Below the pieces are notes generated by a model. The model saw only the letters and a list, made by a program, of their open reading frames with translations, had not been told where the DNA came from and did not search any database. From Streptomyces aurantiogriseus (GTDB taxonomy: Bacteria; Actinomycetota; Actinomycetes; Streptomycetales; Streptomycetaceae): a DNA stretch of 64,000 bases. Made by a program: the position numbers and the translations under genes. The stretch is from the NCBI RefSeq assembly GCF_014649375.1, contig NZ_BMSX01000009.1, forward strand, positions 292,435 through 356,434, written 5' to 3'. How positions within the stretch are numbered: the first letter of the stretch is position 1; each line of letters starts with the position of its first letter. This document shows positions 49,853 to 58,917 of the stretch, in pieces.

Positions 49853-49886
49853 CGGGCCGCCCGCACGGCGGAAAACCACCGTTCGC

Positions 49887-49921
49887 GCGGCGGGCGGGCA
49901 CCGAACGGGCCCGCCCGCCGC
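49887..49921 (+). terminator. Terminator after udh
   Basis: A perfect 13-bp stem (49887-49899 with 49909-49921), nine-base loop, 34 bp after the udh stop. Confidence 0.8.
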
Positions 49922-50132
49922 CGCATTCGGGCATCCGCGCTGCCCGTTCTCACGCCCTCCCCCACGGCTTTGCAGGTCCGAGGCGGGCACCCCTCGCCGT
50001 AAACGGGCAGACACGGGCAGCATCGGACCCGCAACAGACCTGGTCAGTGCCGCACCCCCGCTGTAGAACTTCCCCCATGGGCCCCATCGGGCCCGAACGG
50101 GCACTCGGCACGAGGGGAAGCGAGGTGACGGC

Positions 50133-50915
50133 ATGACCCCGAACACAGCTCCGCGGACAGCGGAGGAACGCCAGCGGGAGATCGTGCGGGCCGCGCGCGC
50201 CACCGGCTCGGTCGACGTGGCCGCGCTCGCCGCCGACCTGGGCGTGGCCAAGGAGACCGTCCGGCGGGATCTGCGCGCCCTGGAGGACCACGGCCTGGTG
50301 CGCCGCACGCACGGCGGCGCCTATCCCGTGGAGAGCGCCGGTTTCGAGACGACGCTCGCCTTCCGCGCCACCAGCCATGTGCCCGAGAAGCGCCGGATCG
50401 CCGCCGCGGCGGCCGGACTCCTCGGGGACGCCGAGACCGTCTTCGTCGACGAGGGCTTCACCCCGCAACTCATCGCCGAGGCACTGCCCAGGGACCGGCC
50501 GCTGACCGTGGTCACCGCGTCTCTGCCGGTCGCGGGCACGCTCGCGGAGGCCGGCAACGTCTCGGTCCTGCTGCTGGGCGGCCGGGTCCGCGCCGGGACC
50601 CTGGCGACCGTCGACCACTGGACGACGAAGATGCTGGCGGGCTTCGTCGTCGACCTCGCCTACATCGGCGCCAACGGCATCAGCCGCGAGCACGGCCTGA
50701 CCACCCCCGACCCGGCCGTCGGCGAGGTCAAGGCGCAGGCCGTGCGGGCCGCGCGACGCACGGTGTTCGCGGGCGTGCACACCAAGTTCGGAGCGGTCAG
50801 CTTCTGCCGGTTCGCCGAGGTCGACGCACTGGAGGCGATCGTGACGAGCACCCTGCTGCCCGCGTCCGAGGCCCACCGGTACTCGCTGCTGGGGCCACAG
50901 GTCATCAGGGTTTGA
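50133..50915 (+). CDS. DeoR/GlpR family regulator of sugar metabolism
   Basis: 260 residues; GAGG lies seven bases before the ATG. N-terminal DeoR helix-turn-helix (about 8-62: RQREIVRAARATGSVDV, LGVAKETVRRDLRALEDHG, VRRTHGGAYP) and C-terminal sugar-phosphate sensor domain (FVDEGFTPQLIAEALP, LLGGRVRAGTLATVD, YIGANGIS). Such proteins bind phosphorylated sugars. It lies between udh and a sugar ABC operon on the same strand and is the best candidate to control one or both. The ATGACC start is 280 bp after udh, behind the terminator, so it has its own promoter. Confidence 0.9.
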   Translation: MTPNTAPRTAEERQREIVRAARATGSVDVAALAADLGVAKETVRRDLRALEDHGLVRRTHGGAYPVESAGFETTLAFRATSHVPEKRRIAAAAAGLLGDAETVFVDEGFTPQLIAEALPRDRPLTVVTASLPVAGTLAEAGNVSVLLLGGRVRAGTLATVDHWTTKMLAGFVVDLAYIGANGISREHGLTTPDPAVGEVKAQAVRAARRTVFAGVHTKFGAVSFCRFAEVDALEAIVTSTLLPASEAHRYSLLGPQVIRV

Positions 50916-50960
50916 AAATCCAACCCACTGTTCACGGGCACCCCTTGCCCTGCGCCGCCC

Positions 50961-50990
50961 CTTATCTACACTTATCTCCGTTTATCTCCA
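50961..50990 (+). promoter_or_regulatory. Three 10-bp direct repeats before the second sugar ABC operon
   Basis: CTTATCTACA, CTTATCTCCG and TTTATCTCCA follow each other without gaps, giving TTATCT at exactly one helical turn spacing. They end right at the GGAG ribosome-binding site of the binding-protein gene. They could be an operator read from one face of the DNA, or an RNA element in the leader. Confidence 0.75.
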
Positions 50991-51000
50991 GGAGCGATCC

Positions 51001-52371
51001 ATGCGTATCCCGAGCCGACGGAGGCCGCGAGCGACGCTCGCCACGGCCGCCGCTGGGACGCTGCTCGCCCCGCTGCTCTCCGGCTGCTGGGTCGGGGCGG
51101 GCGGGTCCGGTTCCGGCGGCGACTCCATCAACGTCCTCATGGTCAACAACCCCCAGATGACCGAGCTGCAGAAGCTCACCGCCGCCCACTTCACCGAAGA
51201 GACCGGCATCAAGGTCAACTTCACCGTCCTGCCCGAGAACGACGTCCGCGACAAGATCAGCCAGGACTTCGCCAACCAGGCCGGCCAGTACGACGTGGCG
51301 ACCCTCTCCAACTACGAGATACCGATCTACGCCCGCAACGGCTGGCTGCACGAGATGAACTCCTACGTCGCGAAGGACCCGTCGTACGACGAGCAGGACG
51401 TCCTCAAGCCGATGCGGGAGTCCCTCACCGCCGACGACGGCAAGCTCTACGGCCAGCCCTTCTACGGCGAGTCGTCCTTCCTGATGTACCGCAAGGACGT
51501 CTTCGCGAAGGAAGGCCTGACGATGCCGGCGCACCCCACCTGGACCCAGGTGGCCGGCCTCGCCGCCCAGGTCGACGGCGCCGAGCCCGGGATGAAGGGC
51601 ATCTGCCTGCGCGGCCTGCCCGGCTGGGGCGAGGTCATGGCGCCCCTCACCACCGTCGTGAACACCTTCGGCGGCACCTGGTTCGACAAGGACTGGAAGG
51701 CACGGCTGGACTCCCCCGAGTTCGAGAAGGCGACGAAGTTCTATGTCGACCTCGTCCGCGAGCACGGCGAGTCCGGCGCCGCCCAGTCCGGCTTCGCCGA
51801 GTGCCTGAACAACATGACCCAGGGCAAGGTCGCCATGTGGTACGACGCCACCTCCGCCGCCGGCTCCCTGGAGGCGGCGAAGTCCCCGGTCAAGGGCAAG
51901 GTGGGCTACGCCCCCGCCCCCGTCGAGAAGACCGACTCCTCCGGCTGGCTCTACACCTGGGCCTGGGGCGTCCAGAAGGCCTCCCGCAACACCGACAAGG
52001 CCTGGAAGTTCGTCTCCTGGGCGTCGAGCAAGCAGTACGAGGAGCTGGTCGGCAAGGAGATCGGCTGGGCCAACGTCCCCGCCGGCAAGCGCGCGTCGAC
52101 GTACACGAACGCGGCCTACCGCGCGGAGGCCGCCGCCTTCCAGGAGATGACGAAGGCGGCCATCGAGGGCGCCCGACCCAACGACCCCGGTGTGCAGCCG
52201 CGGCCCGCCCCCGGCATCCAGTTCGTCGGCATCCCCGAGTTCACCGACCTCGGCACCAAGGTCTCCCAGGAGATCAGCGCGGCCATCGCCGGACGCCAGT
52301 CCGTCGAGTCGGCCCTGAAGAAGTCCCAGCGGCTCGCCGAGCGGATCTCCGAGGAGTACGAGGGACGATGA
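51001..52371 (+). CDS. ABC transporter sugar-binding lipoprotein
   Basis: 456 residues. A lipoprotein signal ends in APLLSGCWVGAGG with the anchored cysteine at about residue 30. It is a family 1 solute-binding protein: INVLMVNNPQMTELQKLTA, TLSNYEIPIYARNGWL, GQPFYGESSFLMYRKDVFA and SPEFEKATKFY. Close in style to polyol- and monosaccharide-binding proteins. The next gene begins inside its stop codon (ATGA). The ligand is unknown; the dehydrogenase at the operon end suggests a polyol or sugar alcohol. Preceded by three TTATCT repeats. Confidence 0.9.
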   Translation: MRIPSRRRPRATLATAAAGTLLAPLLSGCWVGAGGSGSGGDSINVLMVNNPQMTELQKLTAAHFTEETGIKVNFTVLPENDVRDKISQDFANQAGQYDVATLSNYEIPIYARNGWLHEMNSYVAKDPSYDEQDVLKPMRESLTADDGKLYGQPFYGESSFLMYRKDVFAKEGLTMPAHPTWTQVAGLAAQVDGAEPGMKGICLRGLPGWGEVMAPLTTVVNTFGGTWFDKDWKARLDSPEFEKATKFYVDLVREHGESGAAQSGFAECLNNMTQGKVAMWYDATSAAGSLEAAKSPVKGKVGYAPAPVEKTDSSGWLYTWAWGVQKASRNTDKAWKFVSWASSKQYEELVGKEIGWANVPAGKRASTYTNAAYRAEAAAFQEMTKAAIEGARPNDPGVQPRPAPGIQFVGIPEFTDLGTKVSQEISAAIAGRQSVESALKKSQRLAERISEEYEGR

Positions 52372-53306
52372 CCGCCACGACGACGGCTCCCATGGCCACC
52401 ACCCCCGCACGCACCACGCGGCAGCCCTCCGCCCGGCTGCGCGCCTGGGCCACCCGCGCCCCGCTCCTGCCCGCCCTGATCTTCATGATCGCCGTGACCC
52501 AGCTCCCGTTCGTGGCCACGCTGGTGATCTCCTTCTTCGACTGGAACGCCCTCTACCCCGACGCCCGCCGCTTCACCGGCCTCGACAACTACCGCCAAGT
52601 GCTGACCGACGCGGACCTGCGCCAGTCGGTGTGGACGACCGTGCTGCTGACGGTGGCGGTGGTGCTGGCCAGCCTGGTCCTGGGCCTGGCCCTCGCCCTG
52701 CTCCTCGACCGGAGATTCCGCGGCCGGGGCGTCGTCCGCACACTTCTGATCGCCCCGTTCCTGGTGGTCCCGGTGGCCGCGGCCCTGCTGTGGAAGCACG
52801 TGCTCTACAACCCCGAATACGGCCTGCTCAACGGCCTGCTGCACTACGTCGGCGGGCCACAGCCGGACTGGATCTCCGACACCCCGCTGCTCGCGGTCGA
52901 GGCCGCACTGGTCTGGCAGTGGACGCCGTTCATGATGCTGATCCTGCTGGCCGGGCTGCAGAGCCGGGACCAGCAGCAGATCGAGGCCGCGCGGGTGGAC
53001 GGCGCGAGCGACTGGCAGATCTTCCGCCACCTGACGCTCCCGCACCTGCGCCGCTATCTCGAACTCGGCGCGTTGCTGGGCTCGATCTACATCGTCCAGA
53101 ACTTCGACGCGGTCTTCACGATCACCTCCGGCGGTCTGGGCACGGCGAACCTGCCCTACACCGTCTACCAGAGCTTCTACCAGGCCCACGAGAACGGTCT
53201 CGCCTCCGCCGCGGGCGTCCTGGTGGTCATCGGCTCGCTCGTCATCGCGGCCTTCGCCCTGCGGGTCGTCTCGTCCCTCTTCCGCGAGGAGGTGTCGCGC
53301 GCATGA
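52368..53306 (+). CDS. Sugar ABC transporter permease (MalF type)
   Basis: 312 residues from ATG 52368, six membrane segments. The N-terminus is Thr/Ala/Arg-rich; the EAA loop is IEAARVDGASDWQIF followed by LTLPHLRRY. It is coupled by ATGA overlaps to the binding-protein gene before it and the second permease gene after it. It forms the importer with these two; no ATPase gene is nearby, as usual for streptomycete sugar systems. Confidence 0.92.
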   Translation: MTATTTAPMATTPARTTRQPSARLRAWATRAPLLPALIFMIAVTQLPFVATLVISFFDWNALYPDARRFTGLDNYRQVLTDADLRQSVWTTVLLTVAVVLASLVLGLALALLLDRRFRGRGVVRTLLIAPFLVVPVAAALLWKHVLYNPEYGLLNGLLHYVGGPQPDWISDTPLLAVEAALVWQWTPFMMLILLAGLQSRDQQQIEAARVDGASDWQIFRHLTLPHLRRYLELGALLGSIYIVQNFDAVFTITSGGLGTANLPYTVYQSFYQAHENGLASAAGVLVVIGSLVIAAFALRVVSSLFREEVSRA

Positions 53307-54145
53307 GCGCACCGACCGTACTCGTCCGCCGCAAGGGCGCCGGCCTCGGTCTGCTGGCCTGGCTGGCCGGGATCGTCTTCTTCCTCCCCATCGCCTGGAT
53401 GGCGCTGACCTCCTTCCACTCGGAGCAGGACGCGGCGACCAACCCGCCGTCCTTCACGGCGTCGTTGACCTTGGACGGCTACCGCGAGTTCTTCGGCACC
53501 GGCGGCGGGGCGAGCCCCTGGCCGGCACTGATCAACTCGACGGTGGCCTCGGTGGCGTCGACGCTGCTGGTCCTGCTGCTGGCCCTCCCGGCGGCGTACG
53601 CGCTCTCGATCCGCCCGGTGAAGAAGTGGACGGACGTCCTGTTCTTCTTCCTCTCGACGAAGATGCTGCCGGCCGTGGCGGGACTGCTGCCGATCTACCT
53701 CTTCGCGAAGAACGCCGGCCTGCTCGACAACATCTGGCTGCTGGTCGTCCTCTACACCTCCATGAACCTGCCGATCGCGGTGTGGATGATGCAGTCCTTC
53801 CTCGCCGAGGTCCCGGTGGCGGTGATCGAGGCGGCACGGGTGGACGGAGCGCGTCTGCCGACGATCCTCGCGCGCGTGGTGGCCCCGATCGCCCTGCCGG
53901 GCATCGCGGCGACCGCCCTGATCTGCTTCATCTTCAGCTGGAACGAGCTGCTGTTCGCCCGGGTACTCACCGGCGTGGTGGCCGAGACGGCGCCCGTCTT
54001 CCTGACCGGCTTCATCACCAGCCAGGGCCTGTTCCTGGCGAAGGTGTGCGCCGCGTCGCTCGTCATCTCCCTGCCGGTGCTCGCCGCGGGATTCGCCGCC
54101 CAGGACAAACTCGTCCAGGGCCTGTCGTTGGGAGCCGTGAAATGA
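53303..54145 (+). CDS. Sugar ABC transporter permease (MalG type)
   Basis: 280 residues from ATG 53303, six membrane segments. EAA loop: VIEAARVDGARLPTIL with VAPIALPG. The C-terminus LVQGLSLGAVK is typical of MalG-like proteins. ATGA overlaps link it to both neighbours, so transporter and dehydrogenase are made in fixed proportion. Confidence 0.92.
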   Translation: MSAPTVLVRRKGAGLGLLAWLAGIVFFLPIAWMALTSFHSEQDAATNPPSFTASLTLDGYREFFGTGGGASPWPALINSTVASVASTLLVLLLALPAAYALSIRPVKKWTDVLFFFLSTKMLPAVAGLLPIYLFAKNAGLLDNIWLLVVLYTSMNLPIAVWMMQSFLAEVPVAVIEAARVDGARLPTILARVVAPIALPGIAATALICFIFSWNELLFARVLTGVVAETAPVFLTGFITSQGLFLAKVCAASLVISLPVLAAGFAAQDKLVQGLSLGAVK

Positions 54146-55131
54146 AGGCCGCCGTCATCGAGTCCGTGGGCAGGGCCGTGGTCACCGAGGTCCCGGACCC
54201 GACGCCGGGGCCGCGCGAGGTCGTGGTCGAGGTCGCGGCGTGCGGCCTGTGCGGAACGGATCTGCACATCCTGCAGGGCGAGTTCGCCCCGAAGCTGCCG
54301 ATCGTGCCGGGGCACGAGTTCGCGGGCGAGGTCGTCGGGGTCGGCACCCAGGTCACGGAGGTCTCGGTGGGCGACCGGGTGGCCGTGGACCCCTCCCTGT
54401 ACTGCCACGAGTGCCGGTACTGCCGTACGGGTCACAACAACCTCTGCGAGCGGTGGGCCGCGATCGGCGTGACGACGGCCGGTGGTGCCGCGCAGTACGC
54501 GGTGGCCCCGGTCGCGAACTGCGTGAAGCTGCCCGAACACGTGCGGACGCAGGACGCGGCGCTGGTGGAACCCCTGTCCTGCGCGGTCCGCGGCTACGAC
54601 GTCCTCCGGTCCCGCCTGGGCGCCCACGTCCTGATCTACGGCTCGGGAACGATGGGTCTGATGATGCTGGAGCTGGCCAAGCGGACGGGCGCGGCGAGCG
54701 TGGACGTGGTGGACGTGAACCCGGCCCGCCTGGAGACGGCACGCAGGCTCGGCGTCTCGGCCTCGGCGGCCGACCCCGACGAGCTGGACCGCCCGCAGGG
54801 CTGGGACCTGGTGGTGGACGCGACCGGCAACGCGGCCGCGATCCAGGACGGCCTGGGCCGGGTGGCGAAGGCGGGGACGTTCCTGCAGTTCGGGGTGGCG
54901 GACTATGCGACGCGGGTGACGATCGACCCGTACCGGATCTACAACCAGGAGATCACGATCACGGGCTCCATGGCGGTGCTGCACAGCTTCGAGCGGGCGG
55001 CGGAGCTCTTCGCGAACGGGGTGCTGGATCCCGAGATCTTCATCAGCGACCGTGTGCCGCTGGAGCAGTACCCCCGGGCCCTGGAGCAGTTCGCGTCCGG
55101 GATCGGCCGGAAGATCGTGGTGGTCCCGTAG
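54142..55131 (+). CDS. Zinc-dependent medium-chain alcohol (polyol) dehydrogenase
   Basis: 329 residues from ATG 54142. Catalytic zinc ligands: Cys34-Gly-x-Asp in GLCGTDLHIL, His and Glu in VPGHEFAGEV. Structural zinc cysteines are in CHECRYCRTGHNNLC. NAD-binding: VLIYGSGTMGLMMLELAK, then an acidic residue pattern DVVDVNPARLE that favours NAD. It resembles sorbitol- and threonine-dehydrogenase-like enzymes. As last gene of a transporter operon it probably oxidises the imported sugar alcohol. It overlaps the permease by four bases. Confidence 0.88.
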   Translation: MKAAVIESVGRAVVTEVPDPTPGPREVVVEVAACGLCGTDLHILQGEFAPKLPIVPGHEFAGEVVGVGTQVTEVSVGDRVAVDPSLYCHECRYCRTGHNNLCERWAAIGVTTAGGAAQYAVAPVANCVKLPEHVRTQDAALVEPLSCAVRGYDVLRSRLGAHVLIYGSGTMGLMMLELAKRTGAASVDVVDVNPARLETARRLGVSASAADPDELDRPQGWDLVVDATGNAAAIQDGLGRVAKAGTFLQFGVADYATRVTIDPYRIYNQEITITGSMAVLHSFERAAELFANGVLDPEIFISDRVPLEQYPRALEQFASGIGRKIVVVP

Positions 55132-55187
55132 GCGACATGCCGCACCCCCGTGGCGCGGGGGCCGTTCGCCGGGCCGTGCCCGAGCGT

Positions 55188-55214
55188 GGTCTCCCGTTTC
55201 CGGAACGGGAGACC
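55188..55214 (+). terminator. Terminator of the second sugar ABC operon
   Basis: A perfect 11-bp stem GGTCTCCCGTT (55188-55198) with 55204-55214, loop TCCGG, followed by TTTCG. Confidence 0.85.
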
Positions 55215-55269
55215 TTTCGAAGCCCTGATCACTCCGGCCGGGTGGCCCGACGCCCGTGCCTCATCCGCC

Positions 55270-56745
55270 TCAGAAGACGCCCTGGCCCGGGACCAGGATC
55301 CCCTGGGGGTCGTACGTGCGCTTCGCCGACTCGAGCGCCGGCCAGGCCGGGCCGAAGTGGGTTCGCCAGTCCGCGGGCGTGAAGGGGATGCTGCCGACGG
55401 GGTAGTGGGTGCCGCCGGCCTCGGCGGTGGCCTCGTAGGCGGCGCGGTTGGACGCCAGGAGGCGGTCGACGGCGGCGGTGTCGTCCGGCGGGGCGGCGCT
55501 CAGGACGTCGAAGAGGTACGACACGGCCTCGTCGGAGGTGCGCAGCAGCGGGGTGGTGAGGCGGTCACGCCGCAGGGGGTAGAAGAGGATGACACCCATG
55601 GGGCCGAGGTCGGCCGGGGTGAGGGCGTTCAGGACCCGGGCGCTGACGGTCGCGGCGGACGTGCCGGGGAGCATCAGGTTGAGCCAGGGGTGGGCGTACG
55701 TCCAGACACCGGTCTCCTTCGCGGCGGCGACCCAGGGGGCCAGCCGGTTCAGGAAGTCGTAGTAGGGCCGGTCCTCGTACTGGACGGTGGCGGGGTCGTG
55801 GCGCAGGCCGCTCAGCAGGGCCGTGTCGTCGGGTGCGGGGCCGACCGGCGGGCCGTAGGCCACCGCGTCCAGGGCGTAGACGCGGAAGGCTCCGTCGGCG
55901 TCCGCGTGGACCTGGCCCTCGACGCAGTCGAAGCGGCCCTCCTGGGCGAGGATCCGCTGGTCGTCGAGGAAGGTCGCCAGGTCGTCGTAGGTCAGGTGGT
56001 AGTGGCGTACGGTCGCGGGCGCGCGCACCAGGCGCAGGGTGGCTTCGACGATGATGCCGCACTGGCCGAGGCCGGCCAGGACGGCGTGGAAGAGGTCGGG
56101 GCGCCGGGAGGGGGAGCAGCGGACCAGTTGGCCCGCTCCGGTGACGACCCGCAGTTCGGTGACGTTGTCGACCTGGGCGCCGTGCCGGTGGGCCTGGCCG
56201 CCCAGACCGCCCACGGACAGGGTGCCGCCGACGGAGAGCTCGAGGTAGTCGGTGAAGACGGGCGGGGTGAGGCCGTGGGCGGTCGTGGCCTTGGCCACGT
56301 CGCTCCACTTGGCGCCCGCGCCGACGGTGACGGTGGTGCTGTCCGGCCCCAGGGGACCGATCTCCGCGAGGGTCGCGGTCTCGATGACCAGGCCGCCCTG
56401 CACCTGCGCCTGACCGAACGGGGAGTGTCCCTGGCCGCGCGGCGCGACCGGCAGACAGTGCTCGTTGCAGAACCGGACCATGGCGACGACGTCACGGACC
56501 GAGCCCGGACGCAGGACGGCCAGGGGACGGTGGTGCACTATATGTCCGTAGTCGTCCGCCGCGGCGGCGAGCGACGACGCGTCCGTGACGAGCGTTCCGT
56601 CCAGCTGAGGAATCCCGGCCAGTGTCGTGCCGGACTCCGACGTGGTCGCGGCCCAGCTCCGGGTGGCGGGATCGAAGCCGATCACCGCTGCTCCGGAGAC
56701 CGCGAGTCCGCGGAGAACGGTGCGTCTGGACGGGATGCGGGACAT
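55270..56745 (-). CDS. FAD-dependent oxidoreductase resembling cytokinin dehydrogenase
   Basis: 491 residues from ATG 56745 with a twin-arginine signal (PSRRTVLRGLAVSGAAVIGF), so probably exported after folding with FAD. The PCMH-type FAD domain (about 70-245) contains APRGQGHSPFGQAQ, whose His107 is where cytokinin dehydrogenases bind FAD covalently, and LSVGGTLSVGGLGGQ. The C-terminus YDPQGILVPGQGVF matches the end of plant cytokinin dehydrogenases. The middle domain would bind substrate. Activity on cytokinins is a hypothesis from these motifs; other amine or alcohol substrates are possible. Confidence 0.75.
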   Translation of the reverse strand: MSRIPSRRTVLRGLAVSGAAVIGFDPATRSWAATTSESGTTLAGIPQLDGTLVTDASSLAAAADDYGHIVHHRPLAVLRPGSVRDVVAMVRFCNEHCLPVAPRGQGHSPFGQAQVQGGLVIETATLAEIGPLGPDSTTVTVGAGAKWSDVAKATTAHGLTPPVFTDYLELSVGGTLSVGGLGGQAHRHGAQVDNVTELRVVTGAGQLVRCSPSRRPDLFHAVLAGLGQCGIIVEATLRLVRAPATVRHYHLTYDDLATFLDDQRILAQEGRFDCVEGQVHADADGAFRVYALDAVAYGPPVGPAPDDTALLSGLRHDPATVQYEDRPYYDFLNRLAPWVAAAKETGVWTYAHPWLNLMLPGTSAATVSARVLNALTPADLGPMGVILFYPLRRDRLTTPLLRTSDEAVSYLFDVLSAAPPDDTAAVDRLLASNRAAYEATAEAGGTHYPVGSIPFTPADWRTHFGPAWPALESAKRTYDPQGILVPGQGVF

Positions 56746-56903
56746 TCGCAAAACCACCTCTCAACCCATACAAAATCTTCAAACGCAGGGCAGCCTAGGC
56801 GAGTTCACTCCGCCGCGTACCTCGTTTCCCGGTGCTCCGGTCCACCGCCGCAGCAGCAGCGCGGGTAAGGGAACGGCAAAACGGCCTCGCTCGTTCACCT
56901 GGC

Positions 56904-58106
56904 ATGACAGCTATGACCCCCGGCTCGAACATCCCTCTCTCCGCCGCGCGCGTGACGGTGGACGTCGCCGCCCCGGTGCGGCTCGACGTATCGGGCCTGC
57001 TGCTCACCGCCGACGGCAAGGTGCGCTCCGACGACGACTTCATCTTCTACAACCAGCCCACCGGCCCCGGCGTGACGTACCGCTCCGGCGGCGGCACCGC
57101 CCCGGACGCGATCACCGTCGACACCGCCGCCGTCCCCCCGGGCATCGAGAAGATCGTCGTCACCGCGAGCCCGGACGCCGCCGGCCAGACCTTCCAGGGC
57201 ATCGAACCGACGGCCACGATCCGCAACGGGGACGACAACAGCGTCCTGGCCACGTTCACGCCCCCGCAGCTCGGCACCGAGACCGCGCTGGTGATCGTGG
57301 AGATCTACCTGCGCAACGGCGCGTGGAAGGCGCGGGCCGTGGGCCAGGGGTACGCCAACGGCCTGGCCGGCATCGCGACCGACTTCGGCGTGACGGTGGA
57401 GGAGCCCGCGCCGGCCCCGGCCCAGCCGGTCACCCCGCCCACGCCCACCATGCAGCCCCCGGTGACCCCACCGGCCCCGCCCATGCCGCAGGCGCCGCCG
57501 GCGGCCCCGGCCCCCGCTCCGGGCGCCGGGAAGATCAACCTCGACAAGGGTCGCGTCAGTCTGCAGAAGAACCAGACCGTCTCCCTGGTGAAGGGCGGCC
57601 GCCCGCTGCTCTCGCAGGTCAAGATGGGCCTCGGCTGGGAGCCGGCGTACCGCGGCAAGGACATCGACCTGGACGCCTCGGTCATCGCCTACGGACCGCA
57701 GCGCAACCACATCGACAGCTGCTACTTCGGCAAGCTGACCATCGTGAACGGCGCGATCAAGCACTCCGGCGACAACCTCACGGGTGAGGGCGGGGGCGAC
57801 GACGAGGTGATCACCGTGGATCTCGGCCGTCTCCCGCAGGAGGTCACGGGCCTGGTCTTCACCGTCAACTCCTTCTCCGGCCAGAAGTTCACCGAGGTCG
57901 CCAAGGCCTACTGCCGCCTCCTGGACGCCTCGACCGGCGAGGAGCTCGTCCGCTTCGACCTGACCAGCGCCGAACCGCAGACGGGCGTGATGATGGCCAA
58001 GCTGATCCGCCAGTTCTCCGGCGAGTGGGAGATGACGGCCATGGGCGAGTTCGTGAAGGCGCGGACCGTGCGCAACATGGTGAAGCCGGCGGCCCAGTCA
58101 CTCTGA
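56904..58106 (+). CDS. Double TerD-domain protein
   Basis: 400 residues from ATG 56904 (ATG 56913 also possible). Two TerD-like beta-sandwich domains: residues about 1-165 (RLDVSGLLLTADGKVRSDDD, DDFIFYNQPTGPG, LVIVEIYLRNGAWKARAVGQ) and about 205-395 (INLDKGRVSLQ, QVKMGLGWEPAYRGKDIDLD, HSGDNLTGEGGGDDE). A Pro-rich linker joins them. TerD domains bind calcium through such acidic loops. The family is tied to tellurite and stress responses and to predicted envelope-linked surveillance complexes; the specific role here is unknown. No other ter gene is in the window. Confidence 0.9.
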   Translation: MTAMTPGSNIPLSAARVTVDVAAPVRLDVSGLLLTADGKVRSDDDFIFYNQPTGPGVTYRSGGGTAPDAITVDTAAVPPGIEKIVVTASPDAAGQTFQGIEPTATIRNGDDNSVLATFTPPQLGTETALVIVEIYLRNGAWKARAVGQGYANGLAGIATDFGVTVEEPAPAPAQPVTPPTPTMQPPVTPPAPPMPQAPPAAPAPAPGAGKINLDKGRVSLQKNQTVSLVKGGRPLLSQVKMGLGWEPAYRGKDIDLDASVIAYGPQRNHIDSCYFGKLTIVNGAIKHSGDNLTGEGGGDDEVITVDLGRLPQEVTGLVFTVNSFSGQKFTEVAKAYCRLLDASTGEELVRFDLTSAEPQTGVMMAKLIRQFSGEWEMTAMGEFVKARTVRNMVKPAAQSL

Positions 58107-58116
58107 CTCCGCAGCC

Positions 58117-58145
58117 GCGGGCGCCCTCGGCCACAGGGCGCCCGC
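58117..58145. terminator. Terminator between the TerD and TetR genes
   Basis: An 11-bp stem (58117-58127 with 58135-58145) with a seven-base loop, between convergent stop codons. Confidence 0.75.
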
Positions 58146-58207
58146 CGCCGCCCTCGGCTCCTCGCCGGCCGCGGTTCCCGCCGCCCTCAGCTCCTCACCG
58201 GCCGCAG
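58145..58207. repeat. 30-bp direct repeat at the 3' end of the TetR gene
   Basis: The 30 bases at 58178-58207, which include the TetR stop codon, recur at 58145-58174 with three changes, all G against A, at a 33-bp period. As at 315-410, a gene terminus has been duplicated just beyond the stop. Confidence 0.8.
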
Positions 58208-58762
58208 CCCCTCCGTCAGCAAGGACACATACCGGCGGGTGCCGCTGCCGTCCGCGTTCGCCAGTTCCGCCGCCGTCGCCACACCGTGCACCAGGCGCAG
58301 CACGTCGATCGGCTCGACGTCCGCCCGCAGGGTCCCCTCCCGCTGCGCCGCGCCAACCAGCCGGGTCGCCGCGGCCCGGACGTGCGTGCCGCACGCGGTG
58401 ACCGCGGCGACGCCGTCGTCCGTGACGGCCGACCCGAGCAGGGCCTTCATCCCGCGGACCTGGATGATGCCGACGCACAGCTCGTTCAGCCACGCCACCA
58501 GCGCCTCACCGGGCGGCAGCTCCCTGCCGAGTTCGTCGGCCCGCCCGGACAGCGCCTTGATCCGGTCGACGTACGCCGCCTCCAGCAGCGCCTGACGCGT
58601 CGGGAAGTGCCGGTACAGCGTGCCGGAGCCGACGCCCGCCCGCTTGGCGATGTCGTCGAGGGACGCACCCTCCCCATGCTCGGCGAAGGCCTCCGCCGCC
58701 GCCTTCAGCAACCGCTCGTAGTTGCGGCGAGCGTCCGCGCGCATGGGCTTGACCTGCGTCAT
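58187..58762 (-). CDS. TetR family transcriptional regulator
   Basis: 191 residues from ATG 58762, with GAGGAG seven bases upstream; the frame stays open far beyond without a family match. Helix-turn-helix at about 10-55: RNYERLLKAAAEAFAEHGEG, LDDIAKRAGVGSGTLYRHFP. The ligand domain follows, of the type with a C-terminal SBD-like helix (ALLGSAVTDDGVAAVTACG). Target genes are unknown; there is no divergent partner, since acdS lies upstream on the same strand with a 155-bp gap. Confidence 0.9.
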   Translation of the reverse strand: MTQVKPMRADARRNYERLLKAAAEAFAEHGEGASLDDIAKRAGVGSGTLYRHFPTRQALLEAAYVDRIKALSGRADELGRELPPGEALVAWLNELCVGIIQVRGMKALLGSAVTDDGVAAVTACGTHVRAAATRLVGAAQREGTLRADVEPIDVLRLVHGVATAAELANADGSGTRRYVSLLTEGLRPVRS

Positions 58763-58917
58763 CCAGTTACTCCTCGTGAACCGGGGCCCTCTCCGTATCC
58801 TGTCGAGGGCCAGGCGGAGACCCCCGTTCATCTCTCGGGACACCTCGTACTGCCCGCATGGTCCACCACTTCTCCCGGTGACACCAGACAGGCGGTCCGC
58901 CGGCCCACCCTCACGGG

